Source: Cupriavidus sp. U2
GTDB lineage: Bacteria > Pseudomonadota > Gammaproteobacteria > Burkholderiales > Burkholderiaceae
Assembly: GCF_009663685.2 (NCBI RefSeq)
Contig: NZ_RCOG02000003.1
Location: 57,084 to 121,083, forward strand
Reading direction: 5' to 3'
Length of the DNA: 64,000 bases
The first letter of the stretch is position 1. Each line of letters begins with the position of its first letter. Below the pieces are notes generated by a model that ran no database searches, had not been told where the DNA came from, and worked only from the letters and a program-made list of their open reading frames with translations. This document shows positions 18,163 through 27,043 of this stretch, one piece after another. Position numbers and translations under genes: made by a program.

Positions 18163-20166
18163 ATGGACACCCCCGCTGATCGCCGCCGAAACATGGTGGC
18201 ACTGCAGCTACGCCGGCGCGGCATCGTGGATGCGCGAGTCCTGCAAGCCATGAGCGACGTGCCGCGCGAGCAGTTCGTGCCCGTGGCGGCCACGCCCAGC
18301 GCCTACGACGATGCGCCGCTTGGCATCGGACAGGGCCAGACGATCTCCCAGCCCTATATCGTCGCCCGCATGATTGAAGCGGCGCGCCTGTCGCCCGCTG
18401 CGCGCGTGCTGGAGATCGGCACAGGGTCGGGCTATTCGGCCGCGGTGACCGCGCGCGTCGCGGCCCACGTTGTTTCTGTGGAACGGCACGGTGCGCTGGC
18501 GAACGCCGCGGCCGGACGGCTCGCGGCACTCGGCATATCGAACGTGGAGATTCACATTGCGGACGGCACGCTTGGCTGGCCCGCGGGCGCACCATACGAC
18601 GCCATCATCGCCACGGCGGGAGGCCCCCGCATCCCGGACGCATGGATCGAGCAACTGGCACCGGGCGGCGCGTTGATCATGCCGCTGGGCGCCCTGCATT
18701 CGCAGCAAACGCTGGTGCGGCTCGTTCGCGAGGCCGATGGACGCCTTACGCGCGACGACCTCGGGCAAGTCATGTTCGTGCCGCTGATCGGCGAGCAAGG
18801 ATGGGAGGATCCTCGCGCGGGTAACATGAGCCCCGCTGCGCGGGCGTTCGCCGATGCGGCGATCCCGCTTCCCGATATCGACGCCCCCGACTTTGCCGAT
18901 TGGATCGACCGTTTCGGCGATTGCCGCGTGGTGTTGCTGGGCGAGTCATCGCACGGCACGTCGGAGTTCTATCGCGCCCGTGCTCGCGCCACGCAGCGGC
19001 TTATCGAACGGCACGGCTTTACGATCGTCGCCGTGGAGGCAGACTGGCCCGACGCCGCCTCCATCGACCGGTACGTGCGCCAGCGGCCGCCGCCTTCGGG
19101 CACCCGGGCCAGCGGCGGCATCGAAGCGTTCGCGCCGTTCTCGCGCTTTCCTACATGGATGTGGCGCAACCAGGAAGTGGCGGCGTTCGTGCAATGGCTG
19201 CGCAGCTTCAACGCGCAGCGCCCCGCGCCAGACCAGGCGGGTTTTTTTGGGCTGGACCTGTACAGCATGAAGGCATCGATGGCGTCGGTGCTGGCCTACC
19301 TCGACAGGATCGACCCCGCAGCGGCAGCCGAGGCGCGGCAACGCTATGCCTGCCTGGACCCCTGGCGGCAGCAGCCCGCCGTCTACGGTCGCGCGGTACT
19401 GTCAGGCGCATATTCGGCATGCGAAGACGCCGTGATCGCGCAGTTGCAGTCGCTGCTGGCGCAACGCATCGACTACGGCTCCCACGGCTTCGAAGACTAT
19501 TTCGACGCGGCCCAGAACGCGCGGCTCGTTGCGTCGGCCGAACAGTACTATCGGCTGATGTACTACGGTGCCGCCGCCAGCTGGAACCTGCGCGACACCC
19601 ACATGTTCGATGTCCTCACCCGCCTGCTCGACGCCCACGGTCAGCACGCCAAGGCGGTGGTCTGGGCTCACAACTCGCATATCGGCAATGCGGCAGCCAC
19701 CGCCATGGGCACCGAGCGCCAGGAACTGAACATCGGACAACTGTGCCGCGAGCGTTTCGGAACCCGCGCGGCGTTGATCGGGCAGGACACCTATGCCGGC
19801 ACCGTGGCGGCGGCCTCCGATTGGGACGGTCCGATGGAGGTCAAGCGCGTGCTGCCGGCCCGGACCGACAGCTACGGCTTCGTCGCCCATGAAGCCGGGG
19901 TGCCTCGCGCATTCGTGGATTTGCGCGGCAACGTGGCGTCCGCCAGTGCGGCGTTGCGCGCGGCCTTGATGACGCCGCGGCAGGAGCGGTTTATCGGCGT
20001 GATCTACCGTCCCGAGACCGAACTGGTCAGCCACTATGCACGCGCGGTGCTGCCAGAACAGTTCGATGGGTGGATCTGGTTCGAGGAGACCTCGGCCGTC
20101 ACGCCCTTGCCCGGGGACCAGACGCCCGGCATGGGCATGCCAGAGACGTGGCCCTTCGGCCTCTAG
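18163..20166 (+). CDS. Fusion of isoaspartyl O-methyltransferase and erythromycin-esterase-like domain
   Basis: A 667-residue two-domain protein. Residues 1-215 are a PCMT-type methyltransferase, which in stand-alone form repairs isoaspartyl damage: QGQTISQPYIVARM, the SAM loop EIGTGSGYSA at 84-93, and GGALIMPLG. Residues about 240-650 match the erythromycin esterase/succinoglycan-synthesis family: GESSHGTSEFY at 260-270, VAVEADWPD, GLDLYSMK, and VWAHNSHIGNA near 496. The candidate catalytic histidines and acids of that family are kept. No signal peptide. The real substrate of the esterase-like half is unknown; macrolide resistance is not implied. Last gene of the stress island, 161 bases after the PRC-barrel gene. 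ATG 18163 has only a weak ribosome site. Confidence 0.88.
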   Translation: MDTPADRRRNMVALQLRRRGIVDARVLQAMSDVPREQFVPVAATPSAYDDAPLGIGQGQTISQPYIVARMIEAARLSPAARVLEIGTGSGYSAAVTARVAAHVVSVERHGALANAAAGRLAALGISNVEIHIADGTLGWPAGAPYDAIIATAGGPRIPDAWIEQLAPGGALIMPLGALHSQQTLVRLVREADGRLTRDDLGQVMFVPLIGEQGWEDPRAGNMSPAARAFADAAIPLPDIDAPDFADWIDRFGDCRVVLLGESSHGTSEFYRARARATQRLIERHGFTIVAVEADWPDAASIDRYVRQRPPPSGTRASGGIEAFAPFSRFPTWMWRNQEVAAFVQWLRSFNAQRPAPDQAGFFGLDLYSMKASMASVLAYLDRIDPAAAAEARQRYACLDPWRQQPAVYGRAVLSGAYSACEDAVIAQLQSLLAQRIDYGSHGFEDYFDAAQNARLVASAEQYYRLMYYGAAASWNLRDTHMFDVLTRLLDAHGQHAKAVVWAHNSHIGNAAATAMGTERQELNIGQLCRERFGTRAALIGQDTYAGTVAAASDWDGPMEVKRVLPARTDSYGFVAHEAGVPRAFVDLRGNVASASAALRAALMTPRQERFIGVIYRPETELVSHYARAVLPEQFDGWIWFEETSAVTPLPGDQTPGMGMPETWPFGL

Positions 20167-20517
20167 CGCGTCCCCTGCACGCCGGCGGATGCATGGATCG
20201 CCCGACACATCGCCCAGCGTTTGAAACGTACGCGCGTGTGTCAGCTTTGCAACCAAATTGTCGGATTCCTCCGACAGCCATTTCGGAGCCCCGCGTCTGT
20301 TTCGCCTGTTGCCGGATGCCTATCGTGTCATCACGGCAAGCGCAATGACACAAGGCTGCCAGCTGCAACCCGCATCAACGATTGCCGAGCGCGGCGCGCA
20401 TCGCACGCAACGACGCATCTTCCTTGGCACGCACCGCGACGTCGGTGCCGGGAGATTCTGTCGTCGCAGGCATGTCTGGCTCGCTCCCTGAACTTCAAAC
20501 GGAAACGAGGTGAAAGC
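20167..20517. other. Intergenic stretch with one inverted repeat
   Basis: These 351 bases lie between the fusion gene and the DUF4397 lipoprotein. They contain the perfect inverted repeat TGTCGGA-TTCC-TCCGACA at 20259-20276. Upstream reading of the lipoprotein frame through this stretch is open but not protein-like. No sigma-54 element was found here. Confidence 0.4.
20259..20276. repeat. Perfect inverted repeat TGTCGGA/TCCGACA
   Basis: Seven-base arms surround a four-base loop, with AT-richer flanks and no T-run. It is more like a protein-binding site than a terminator, but its owner is unknown. Confidence 0.5.
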
Positions 20518-21309
20518 ATGACGCAATTCAGGAAAAGGATCATTCTGGGACTGGCGCTGGCAACGACCGCCGTACTGGCGGCCTGCGGCGGTGGCGACGA
20601 CGGCATCGATGACCGCATCGGCGTCAGCAAGCCGGCGGTGCGCGTGATCCATGCAGTCACGGCAGGCCCCAATGTCGACGTGCTGCAGAATGGCGCGAAG
20701 ACGTCGTTGACGAACATCCCGTACAAGACAGTGTCGGGCTACTTCGACGTCTCGACGGGCAACAACCTGTTCGCCTTCAATCTGACGGGCACGTCGACGC
20801 AGATTGGCTCGGCCACCGTGGATGCTCACACAGGCCACAAGTACACCGTGATCGCCCTGCCCGGCACCACGACCGCCGACGTGGCGCAGATCGACGATCC
20901 GTATGGCAAGGGGCTGCTTGATACATCGGCGCGCGTGCGGACCTTCAATGCGTCGATCAACGCGCAGAACATCGACGTGTACCTGACCACGCCCGCGGTG
21001 GATCTGAACTCGGTGTCGCCGAACATGGCATCAGTGCAGTACAAGGCCGCCGTACCGGCATCGGGCCAGGACTCGCAATATGTGGATGGTGGCACCTATC
21101 GCCTGCGCATCACCACGGCGGGCACCAAGACCGTGATCTTCGACTCGGGCGCGCTGACCATCAGCAAGAACGCCGACTGGCTGATTACGACGATCCCGGC
21201 CGATGGCTTTGGCGCCGTGGTGCCGAACAAGATCAAGGTGCTCGTGGCACAAAGCAACACCAACAATGCGACGGCCCAGGAACTGGTGACGCAGACATCG
21301 TCGCAGTAA
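20518..21309 (+). CDS. DUF4397-domain lipoprotein
   Basis: A 263-residue lipoprotein with lipobox LAAC (Cys23) and a Gly/Asp-rich linker. Two DUF4397-type beta units follow (VRVIHAVTAGPNVDVLQNG, and VRTFNASINAQNIDVYLTT), the known pattern of this domain. The domain resembles immunoglobulin-like surface modules; function unknown. It is anchored to a membrane by lipid, probably the outer one, as residue +2 is Gly and not Asp. ATG 20518 has ACGAGGTGAAAGC before it and opens a clean signal peptide. A strong terminator follows. Confidence 0.88.
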   Translation: MTQFRKRIILGLALATTAVLAACGGGDDGIDDRIGVSKPAVRVIHAVTAGPNVDVLQNGAKTSLTNIPYKTVSGYFDVSTGNNLFAFNLTGTSTQIGSATVDAHTGHKYTVIALPGTTTADVAQIDDPYGKGLLDTSARVRTFNASINAQNIDVYLTTPAVDLNSVSPNMASVQYKAAVPASGQDSQYVDGGTYRLRITTAGTKTVIFDSGALTISKNADWLITTIPADGFGAVVPNKIKVLVAQSNTNNATAQELVTQTSSQ

Positions 21310-21341
21310 CGCCAAACCTGCGCCGGCGCTTCCGGTAGCGA

Positions 21342-21375
21342 CGCCCCGATGCCCTTGCGGCATCGGGGCGTTTTT
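21342..21375 (+). terminator. Rho-independent terminator of the DUF4397 gene
   Basis: A perfect 12-base stem (CGCCCCGATGCC/GGCATCGGGGCG) with loop CTTGC is followed by TTTTT. Confidence 0.9.
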
Positions 21376-21590
21376 CGTAGGGTTGCCACGTTTAATTTAC
21401 CCGCCTGCTCCCGCCATATCGACGGCTGCTTAAAAAGTGACGCACAGCTGTCGATTCTGACCAGCATCAACCGATTCGCCGCATTCCCCCGGCTAGGCTT
21501 CGCCTGCTAACCCGCGCCGACTCTCGCATCAAGACGCATGCCGCCCGGACACCCTGTTCTGGCGCTGTCGCGCACCGATCCACAAGGCAT

Positions 21591-24068
21591 ATGAAGCTCA
21601 GTCAAACCCGCTGCGAACGTTTCTCGCATGCCCGCCCTGCCACGCGCGCCTTCCTGGCGCTCTCCCTAATCGCGGTCGCCAGCCTCACGGCATGCGGCGG
21701 CGATGGCGGCGGCGACAGCACGCCGGCCCCATCGCCCGCCCCCACCCCTACACCGACGCGCTACTCGACGCCCACCCCTCCCTTGCCGCCGGCGCCGCCC
21801 GCCGACTATGCACGCAGGTCTGTGCCGCTGGCCGGTACGCTGGAGTTCGGGCAAACAAGCATCGTCGGCCAGGAGGAAACGCGCACCGCGCCACGGCCTG
21901 CGGAGGGCCGCAGCACCTTGCTGCTGTTCACACCCGCCGCGTCGATGGCCGACACACGCAACGTCTTCGTCGAAGCCACCCTCAACGGGGTGCCCATGGG
22001 GCGCCTGTACATGAAGCGGCCGTCCACCCTGGCCGGCTATGCCGAGGACAGACTGACGGCGAGTGTCTTGCCACGCTACAGCACGCAGGCGTGGAGCGTT
22101 CAGATGCCGGGCGGCTGGATCAAGCCCAATATCAGCCTGAGCGTAGGTTTTGACGAGGTGCGAGACGACGAGAAACGCGTCTACGAGCATCGCCTGGCCG
22201 GCGCCCTGCCATCGCTGGCCGCACCATCCGAATTCCGCATCTCGCGCGCCAAGATCCTGTTGATGGAAGGCCCCGATTCGAACGCCGATACAAGGTCGGC
22301 GGAAGCCGTGGCCGACGAGCTTTACGCACGGGTGCCCTTCGCCAAGCTCAGCTTCGTCGACTATCTGCCGGCGCGCTGGGACTATTTCATCGCGCCGCGG
22401 GCCCCCGGCGGCACCGCTGTCGGTCAGCCGAGTGTACCGACGCAGATCAATACCGCTGCGCAGATCGATCCGTTCGACTACGCCAACCAGGTGACGGCGA
22501 ATGCCGTACTGACGAGCCGAGCCAACCGCGGCCAGGGCCTGCGGGCAGTTGTGGAATCCTTTGCAGTAGAGTCGCAGATAACAAACCCGACGCCATTCGC
22601 TGACGCCACGGCTGTCTCGGAGGGGCGCTACCTCGACGCCAATGGCCAGTTCGCCGATCCCACTACGTCAGCTCGCGGCGGCGACTGGCAGCAGGGCTGG
22701 GCAAAGATCCGCTGGAACCACGAATGCAACAGTGAAATGACGCGTGCATTGGGCACGTCCCTCGGGCTGACCTACAACGACGTCAGCGAATCGCTCTCGT
22801 GGTCGGCCTCGGACGCACAACCTTACGACACCATCCGCGGCGTCTTCCGTACCTGGTATGCCGCAGCCGATGGTTTTGTACTGCCCCCTTCCGCCTCGGG
22901 GCTGGCCGGCCGGAACGATCCCGTCTCAGTGCGCTTTGTGTACGATCCACCGGATAGTCAAAGCTGCCACTCGCCCTACACCAATGTCACGACTGCCCGG
23001 ATGCAGAACTGGCTTGACGGATCCCCGACCATCCGCAATGTCGACGGCACGCCGGGCATCTACGGCTGGAACCCTGCGACGCGCACCTACATTCCCGTCA
23101 CGCCGAACTACGTGCCAGTTGGCCCCGACTGGACCGAAGGCGACCTGCAACTGGCTCCCGAACACGTAGACGTGCCCGTCGTGACGCTGATAGGGACGAT
23201 TGCGGCCGACGCCCATACCGCAGCCAACCAGATCTATCCGCCAATGTACGCGGCCAGCGGCAATACCTTCGCCATGCCCGAGCTTGGCCAGGCCGCTCCC
23301 GCCTATGGCATCGGCCGATATGCGGTCAGGGTGACCTACGCGAATGGACAACAGCGTGTGTTCGCCATCTCCCAGGAACATGTCACCTACGGCCTTTTCA
23401 TGTTCGCGTTCAACCTGCCGCTTGGCGACGATCCGCGTGAAGTGACGCTGTTCCGCCTGGCGACCAATTTCTCCGAAGTCCCCGCAACGAATCTGGCACT
23501 GACGGGCCACACGGCGCTCTTCACAAGGACGATCGACGCACCGTCCGCACTGCCTGCGGTAGTGACGCGCGGCGGTAATCCGCTCGTGGAAGCGCGCACG
23601 GCAATGGTGAACGGGCTTTGCACGACCGACGCTTGCGACAAGGAGAGTGTGAACGTGGCGTGGCATCCCGATGACGGCTCACAGCTCTACTTCACGGCCA
23701 GCGAGGGCGCTTACGGTGCCACGGTCGCGGACGCAAACGCCAGGATTGAGCCGATGCGCCTGTCGGTCACGATGGTGGGCCAGGATGGGACGCCCCACAC
23801 GGTGGTATTCCGGGCTGTCCGCAGTGTCAACACGGCTGCCAGCGGCTTCCGCCAGACGCCAGCCAACTACTGGACGGGCTTGGAACCGCTCACGGACAAC
23901 CTGCATCGTCTGGATATCTGGGCCCATGCCGACGATAATGCGGCGCTGCCAGCGGGCGAGTACAAGATGGCGGATGCCCTGAAACTGCTCGACGTCCACG
24001 CGGTGAATGGCGCCGGCACGCGGGTGGTGGACAGGGTGATGTTGAACGCCGCCTTCAAGAAGAACTAG
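21591..24068 (+). CDS. Large lipoprotein resembling M66/TagA metalloproteases, zinc site degenerate
   Basis: An 825-residue lipoprotein with lipobox LTAC (Cys35), then a Pro/Thr-rich spacer. The next part follows the N-terminal domain of M66 peptidases (dictomallein, StcE, TagA) as I remember it: LAGTLEFGQTSIV, GRLYMKRPSTL, YSTQAWSVQMPGGWIKP. Where HExxHxxGxxH is expected there is NHECNSEMTRALG (His377-Glu378, no second His at the right place), so protease activity is doubtful. Two or more beta-rich modules follow. The family call rests on pattern memory only. GC content at third positions is a little lower than in neighbours, hinting at an accessory gene. It stands alone; a hairpin follows. 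Confidence 0.6.
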   Translation: MKLSQTRCERFSHARPATRAFLALSLIAVASLTACGGDGGGDSTPAPSPAPTPTPTRYSTPTPPLPPAPPADYARRSVPLAGTLEFGQTSIVGQEETRTAPRPAEGRSTLLLFTPAASMADTRNVFVEATLNGVPMGRLYMKRPSTLAGYAEDRLTASVLPRYSTQAWSVQMPGGWIKPNISLSVGFDEVRDDEKRVYEHRLAGALPSLAAPSEFRISRAKILLMEGPDSNADTRSAEAVADELYARVPFAKLSFVDYLPARWDYFIAPRAPGGTAVGQPSVPTQINTAAQIDPFDYANQVTANAVLTSRANRGQGLRAVVESFAVESQITNPTPFADATAVSEGRYLDANGQFADPTTSARGGDWQQGWAKIRWNHECNSEMTRALGTSLGLTYNDVSESLSWSASDAQPYDTIRGVFRTWYAAADGFVLPPSASGLAGRNDPVSVRFVYDPPDSQSCHSPYTNVTTARMQNWLDGSPTIRNVDGTPGIYGWNPATRTYIPVTPNYVPVGPDWTEGDLQLAPEHVDVPVVTLIGTIAADAHTAANQIYPPMYAASGNTFAMPELGQAAPAYGIGRYAVRVTYANGQQRVFAISQEHVTYGLFMFAFNLPLGDDPREVTLFRLATNFSEVPATNLALTGHTALFTRTIDAPSALPAVVTRGGNPLVEARTAMVNGLCTTDACDKESVNVAWHPDDGSQLYFTASEGAYGATVADANARIEPMRLSVTMVGQDGTPHTVVFRAVRSVNTAASGFRQTPANYWTGLEPLTDNLHRLDIWAHADDNAALPAGEYKMADALKLLDVHAVNGAGTRVVDRVMLNAAFKKN

Positions 24069-24075
24069 CGTGCAT

Positions 24076-24098
24076 GTGGCGCCCCTCGCGGGCGCCAC
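24076..24098 (+). terminator. Hairpin after the M66-like lipoprotein gene
   Basis: A perfect nine-base stem (GTGGCGCCC/GGGCGCCAC) with loop CTCGC begins seven bases after the stop. No T-run follows. Confidence 0.5.
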
Positions 24099-24156
24099 GC
24101 AGGCGGCCCGGGATGGTGATTGTGACGCGCCGGCTATCCCGGCGGGTCCGCCTCGG

Positions 24157-24501
24157 TCAGTCCTTGCCGATGCCGGCCTCGTCCTTGAGCACCGCAAGGT
24201 GCGACAGGTAACTATCCAGCTCGGCGCGGCCCTGATCGGTGATCGTGTACACGCGCCCGTTGCCCTCCACCAGCTCGGCGGTAATCGCGCGGGCCATCAT
24301 CAGGCTGCGCAGCACTGGCCGCAAGGCACGAATATTCTTGTCGATGCCGCGCTCGCGCAGACGCTCCATCAGGTTGAACACCGTGGAGGGGCTGGACTGC
24401 ACCAGCTTGAGGATGTACAGCCGGGAAACGATCCGGTCGAGCGAAGGCGGTTTCATAGGCGCAGGTGACGCAGCCAGAGGTGCGGTAAGTCTAATCATCA
24501 T
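24157..24501 (-). CDS. PadR-like winged-helix regulator
   Basis: A protein of up to 114 residues. The core SLDRIVSRLYILKLVQ...TVFNLMERLRERG, then VYTITDQGRAELDSYL, has the winged-helix layout of PadR/MarR-type regulators with a short C-terminal helix for dimer contacts. No ribosome site marks the start; ATG 24456 (MKPPSLDR) would also fit and would remove an odd leader. It lies between the M66-like gene and the tct terminator, both converging on it. Target unknown; it might act on the tct genes. Confidence 0.65.
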   Translation of the reverse strand: MMIRLTAPLAASPAPMKPPSLDRIVSRLYILKLVQSSPSTVFNLMERLRERGIDKNIRALRPVLRSLMMARAITAELVEGNGRVYTITDQGRAELDSYLSHLAVLKDEAGIGKD

Positions 24502-24551
24502 GCGCAGCCCGAGACTGCTTGCGCAGCCAGGCCCTCATCGTCTTGAATGCC

Positions 24552-24582
24552 AAAAAAACGGGGTGCACGCAGTGGCACCCCG
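24552..24582 (-). terminator. Rho-independent terminator of tctBA
   Basis: On the minus strand the stem CGGGGTGC/GCACCCCG with an eight-base loop is followed by seven T residues, 60 bases after the tctA stop. Confidence 0.9.
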
Positions 24583-24641
24583 AAAGCTTGCTAGTGTCGC
24601 GCCGCCTGGGCGGCGCGATCGTTCAGGAACGCCACGGAGGG

Positions 24642-26144
24642 TTATTCTTCCTGGAACGCTTCTTCGCGCTTCGCCTTGATCGACGGCAGCGCCACCACGG
24701 CCACCAGGGCGGCTGCGGCAATCAGCAGGCCCACAGACAGCGGACGGGTGAAGAACACCGTGAACTCGCCACGCGACAGCAGCAGCGTACGGCGGAAGTT
24801 CTCTTCCATCATCGGTCCCAGCACGAAGCCCAGCAGCAGCGGTGCCGGCTCGCACTTGAGCTTCAGGAACAGGTAGCCGATCACACCAAAGGCGGCTGCC
24901 ATAAACACGTCGAAGGTCTGGTTGTTGACCGAGTACACGCCGATGCAGCAGAACGTGAGGATGGCCGGATACAGGAAGCGATACGGCACGGTCAGCAGCT
25001 TCACCCAGATACCGATCATCGGCAGGTTCAGGATGATCAGCATCAGGTTGCCGATCCACATCGAGGCGATCAGGCCCCAGAACAGCGACGGGTTGCTGGT
25101 CATCACCTGCGGGCCCGGCTGGATGTTGTGGATCGTCATCGCACCCACCATCAGCGCCATCACGGCGTTCGGCGGGATACCCAGCGTCAGCAGCGGGATG
25201 AACGACGTCTGTGCCGCGGCGTTGTTGGCCGATTCCGGACCTGCCACGCCTTCGATGGCGCCCTTGCCGAACTCGTGTGCGTACTTCGAGGTCTTCTTTT
25301 CCAGCGAGTAGGCTGCAAACGAAGCCAGTGCCGCACCGCCGCCCGGCAGGATACCTAGCGCCGAACCCAGCATCGTGCCACGCAGCACGGCAGGAACCAT
25401 GCGCCGGAAGTCATCCCTGGTCGGGAACAGGTTCGTCACCTTGTTCGTGAACGTCTCGCGGGCTTCCTTCTGTTCCAGGTTCGCGATGATTTCCGCGAAG
25501 CCGAACATACCCATGGCCAGCGCCACGAAGTCGATGCCGTCGGTCAGTTCAGGCACGTCGAACGAGAAGCGCGCAGCGCCCGAGTTCACATCGGTACCGA
25601 TCAGACCCATCAGCAGACCCAGCACGATCATCGCCACCGCCTTCGGCAGCGAACCCGAAGCCAGCACCACGGCACCGATCAGACCCAGCACCATCAGCGA
25701 GAAGTACTCGGCGGGGCCGAACTTGAACGCCAGTTCCGACAGCGGGGTGGCGAAGGCCGCCAGGATCAGCGTGGCCACGCAACCGGCGAAGAACGAACCG
25801 AGACCGGCAGTGGCCAGCGCCACGCCGGCGCGGCCGCGCCGTGCCATCTGGTAGCCATCGATGGTGGTCACCACCGACGACGATTCACCGGGCAGGTTCA
25901 CCAGGATGGCGGTGGTCGAGCCGCCGTACTGCGCGCCGTAGTAGATACCGGCCAGCATGATCAGTGCAGCGACCGGCGGCAGCGAGTACGTCACCGGCAG
26001 CAGCATGGCGATGGTGGCCAGGGGCCCGAGGCCCGGCAGCACGCCGATCAGCGTACCCAGCACACAGCCCAGGAACGCGTACGCCAGGTTCTGCAGCGTC
26101 AGTGCCGTGGAAAAGCCCAAGGCAAGGTGTTCAAACAATTCCAT
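24642..26144 (-). CDS. tctA: TctA, large permease of a tripartite tricarboxylate carrier
   Basis: A 500-residue inner-membrane protein with about 11-12 hydrophobic segments. It carries the family signatures GTLIGVLPGLGPLATIAMLL near residue 35, YGGSTTAILVNLPGESSSV, and ILPGGGAALASFAAYSLEKK in the second half. Together with TctB and a periplasmic binder it imports carboxylates by ion symport. The binder gene (tctC) is missing from this operon, so it must be elsewhere; Burkholderiales have very many such binders. It follows tctB by 13 bases, with AAGGAG 9 bases before its ATG. Confidence 0.95.
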   Translation of the reverse strand: MELFEHLALGFSTALTLQNLAYAFLGCVLGTLIGVLPGLGPLATIAMLLPVTYSLPPVAALIMLAGIYYGAQYGGSTTAILVNLPGESSSVVTTIDGYQMARRGRAGVALATAGLGSFFAGCVATLILAAFATPLSELAFKFGPAEYFSLMVLGLIGAVVLASGSLPKAVAMIVLGLLMGLIGTDVNSGAARFSFDVPELTDGIDFVALAMGMFGFAEIIANLEQKEARETFTNKVTNLFPTRDDFRRMVPAVLRGTMLGSALGILPGGGAALASFAAYSLEKKTSKYAHEFGKGAIEGVAGPESANNAAAQTSFIPLLTLGIPPNAVMALMVGAMTIHNIQPGPQVMTSNPSLFWGLIASMWIGNLMLIILNLPMIGIWVKLLTVPYRFLYPAILTFCCIGVYSVNNQTFDVFMAAAFGVIGYLFLKLKCEPAPLLLGFVLGPMMEENFRRTLLLSRGEFTVFFTRPLSVGLLIAAAALVAVVALPSIKAKREEAFQEE

Positions 26145-26157
26145 TTGAGGCGACTCC

Positions 26158-26619
26158 TTAGCCGGTGATGAAGGCAGGCCACACCGGCATCTGCAGGTTG
26201 ATGCCGTACACGAACGCGCCCATGCTGATCAGCACGAGTACGACGCTGTTGAGCAGCGCGCCCTTCCAGCTGAACTCATGGCTGGCCATCGACGACACGA
26301 TCACCAGCACGAACACCGACAACACCATGCCGAGCGGCTTGAGCAGCAGGCCGAACAGGACGACGGAGCCGAGAATCCACAACAGGATCTTCAGGTCCCA
26401 GCGGGCGAGCTGGTCTTGCTCACCCTTGGACGACAGGGCCCCGATCGTCACGACCGCGCCCAGCAGTGCAAGCACGAGCCCGAGCAGGAACGGAAAATAT
26501 CCGGGACCCATCTTGGCGGCAGTTCCCATGGAATAGCCGCGAGCGACGAAGGAAAAGCCCAGGCCGACCAGAACGAACATCAGGCCGGAGGCAAAGTCCT
26601 TTTGGCTGCGTATGCGCAA
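26158..26619 (-). CDS. tctB: TctB, small permease of the tripartite tricarboxylate carrier
   Basis: A 153-residue membrane protein with four hydrophobic helices and the PGYFPFLLGLVLALLG motif of TctB. The first ATG in frame (26634) is unlikely. TTG 26619 has GAGGAG exactly 7 bases upstream and gives the usual N-terminus LRIRSQKDFASG. It forms the membrane part of the carrier with TctA. Confidence 0.92.
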   Translation of the reverse strand: MRIRSQKDFASGLMFVLVGLGFSFVARGYSMGTAAKMGPGYFPFLLGLVLALLGAVVTIGALSSKGEQDQLARWDLKILLWILGSVVLFGLLLKPLGMVLSVFVLVIVSSMASHEFSWKGALLNSVVLVLISMGAFVYGINLQMPVWPAFITG

Positions 26620-27043
26620 AACGATTCTCCTCAAAGTTGTGAAAGCGGTACGCGTGGTTCACCGGCTCTGGCACGCCACGCTGCGAACGCGCGAGTGTGG
26701 ACACGTTCGACGCGATGGGGCGAACGATAAAAATAGGAACTTTCAGCCGCCTTTCATTTGTCTGGGGTTTAGGGTATTTCCCGATCCCCACTTCAGCAGG
26801 TACCCGGCCTGAATACATCACATCGTGATGCAAAAGGCCTGCATCGACGACATCGATGCAAGCCAACTGAAAGGCAGAGTGGTAAGACGAATGAAAGGAA
26901 AGATTGCGCAGTGAAGCGGCCGCGCGGCGTCGGGGTGCCGCGCAGCTTTCGACTGGCTTACAGATGCATCGGGCCGCGGGCCGTGGAAATCATATGTGTT
27001 GTCATGCGGACTGCCTGATGCATGTGTGCATGCGTCTTTTTCT
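26620..27043. promoter_or_regulatory. tctBA upstream region with two inverted repeats
   Basis: About 420 bases lie between tctB and the end of the MATE gene. They hold two near-adjacent palindromes, CATCAC-ATC-GTGATG (26816-26830) and TGCATCGA-CGACA-TCGATGCA (26840-26860). A pair of sites roughly 200 bases before tctB suggests an operator for a regulator of carboxylate uptake. Chance palindromes cannot be excluded. No gene is supported here. Confidence 0.45.
26840..26860. repeat. Perfect 8-bp inverted repeat upstream of tctB
   Basis: TGCATCGA and TCGATGCA flank CGACA. There is no T-run on either side, so an operator is more likely than a terminator. Confidence 0.5.

Noticed and set aside
20425..20445. 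TGGCACG before the DUF4397 gene as a sixth sigma-54 element
   Set aside because: The -24 half matches but the -12 half reads GCGAC in place of TTGCG, so the GC is lost.
26672..26690. TGGCACG on the plus strand upstream of tctB
   Set aside because: Wrong strand for tctB and GC is 11, not 10, bases after GG.
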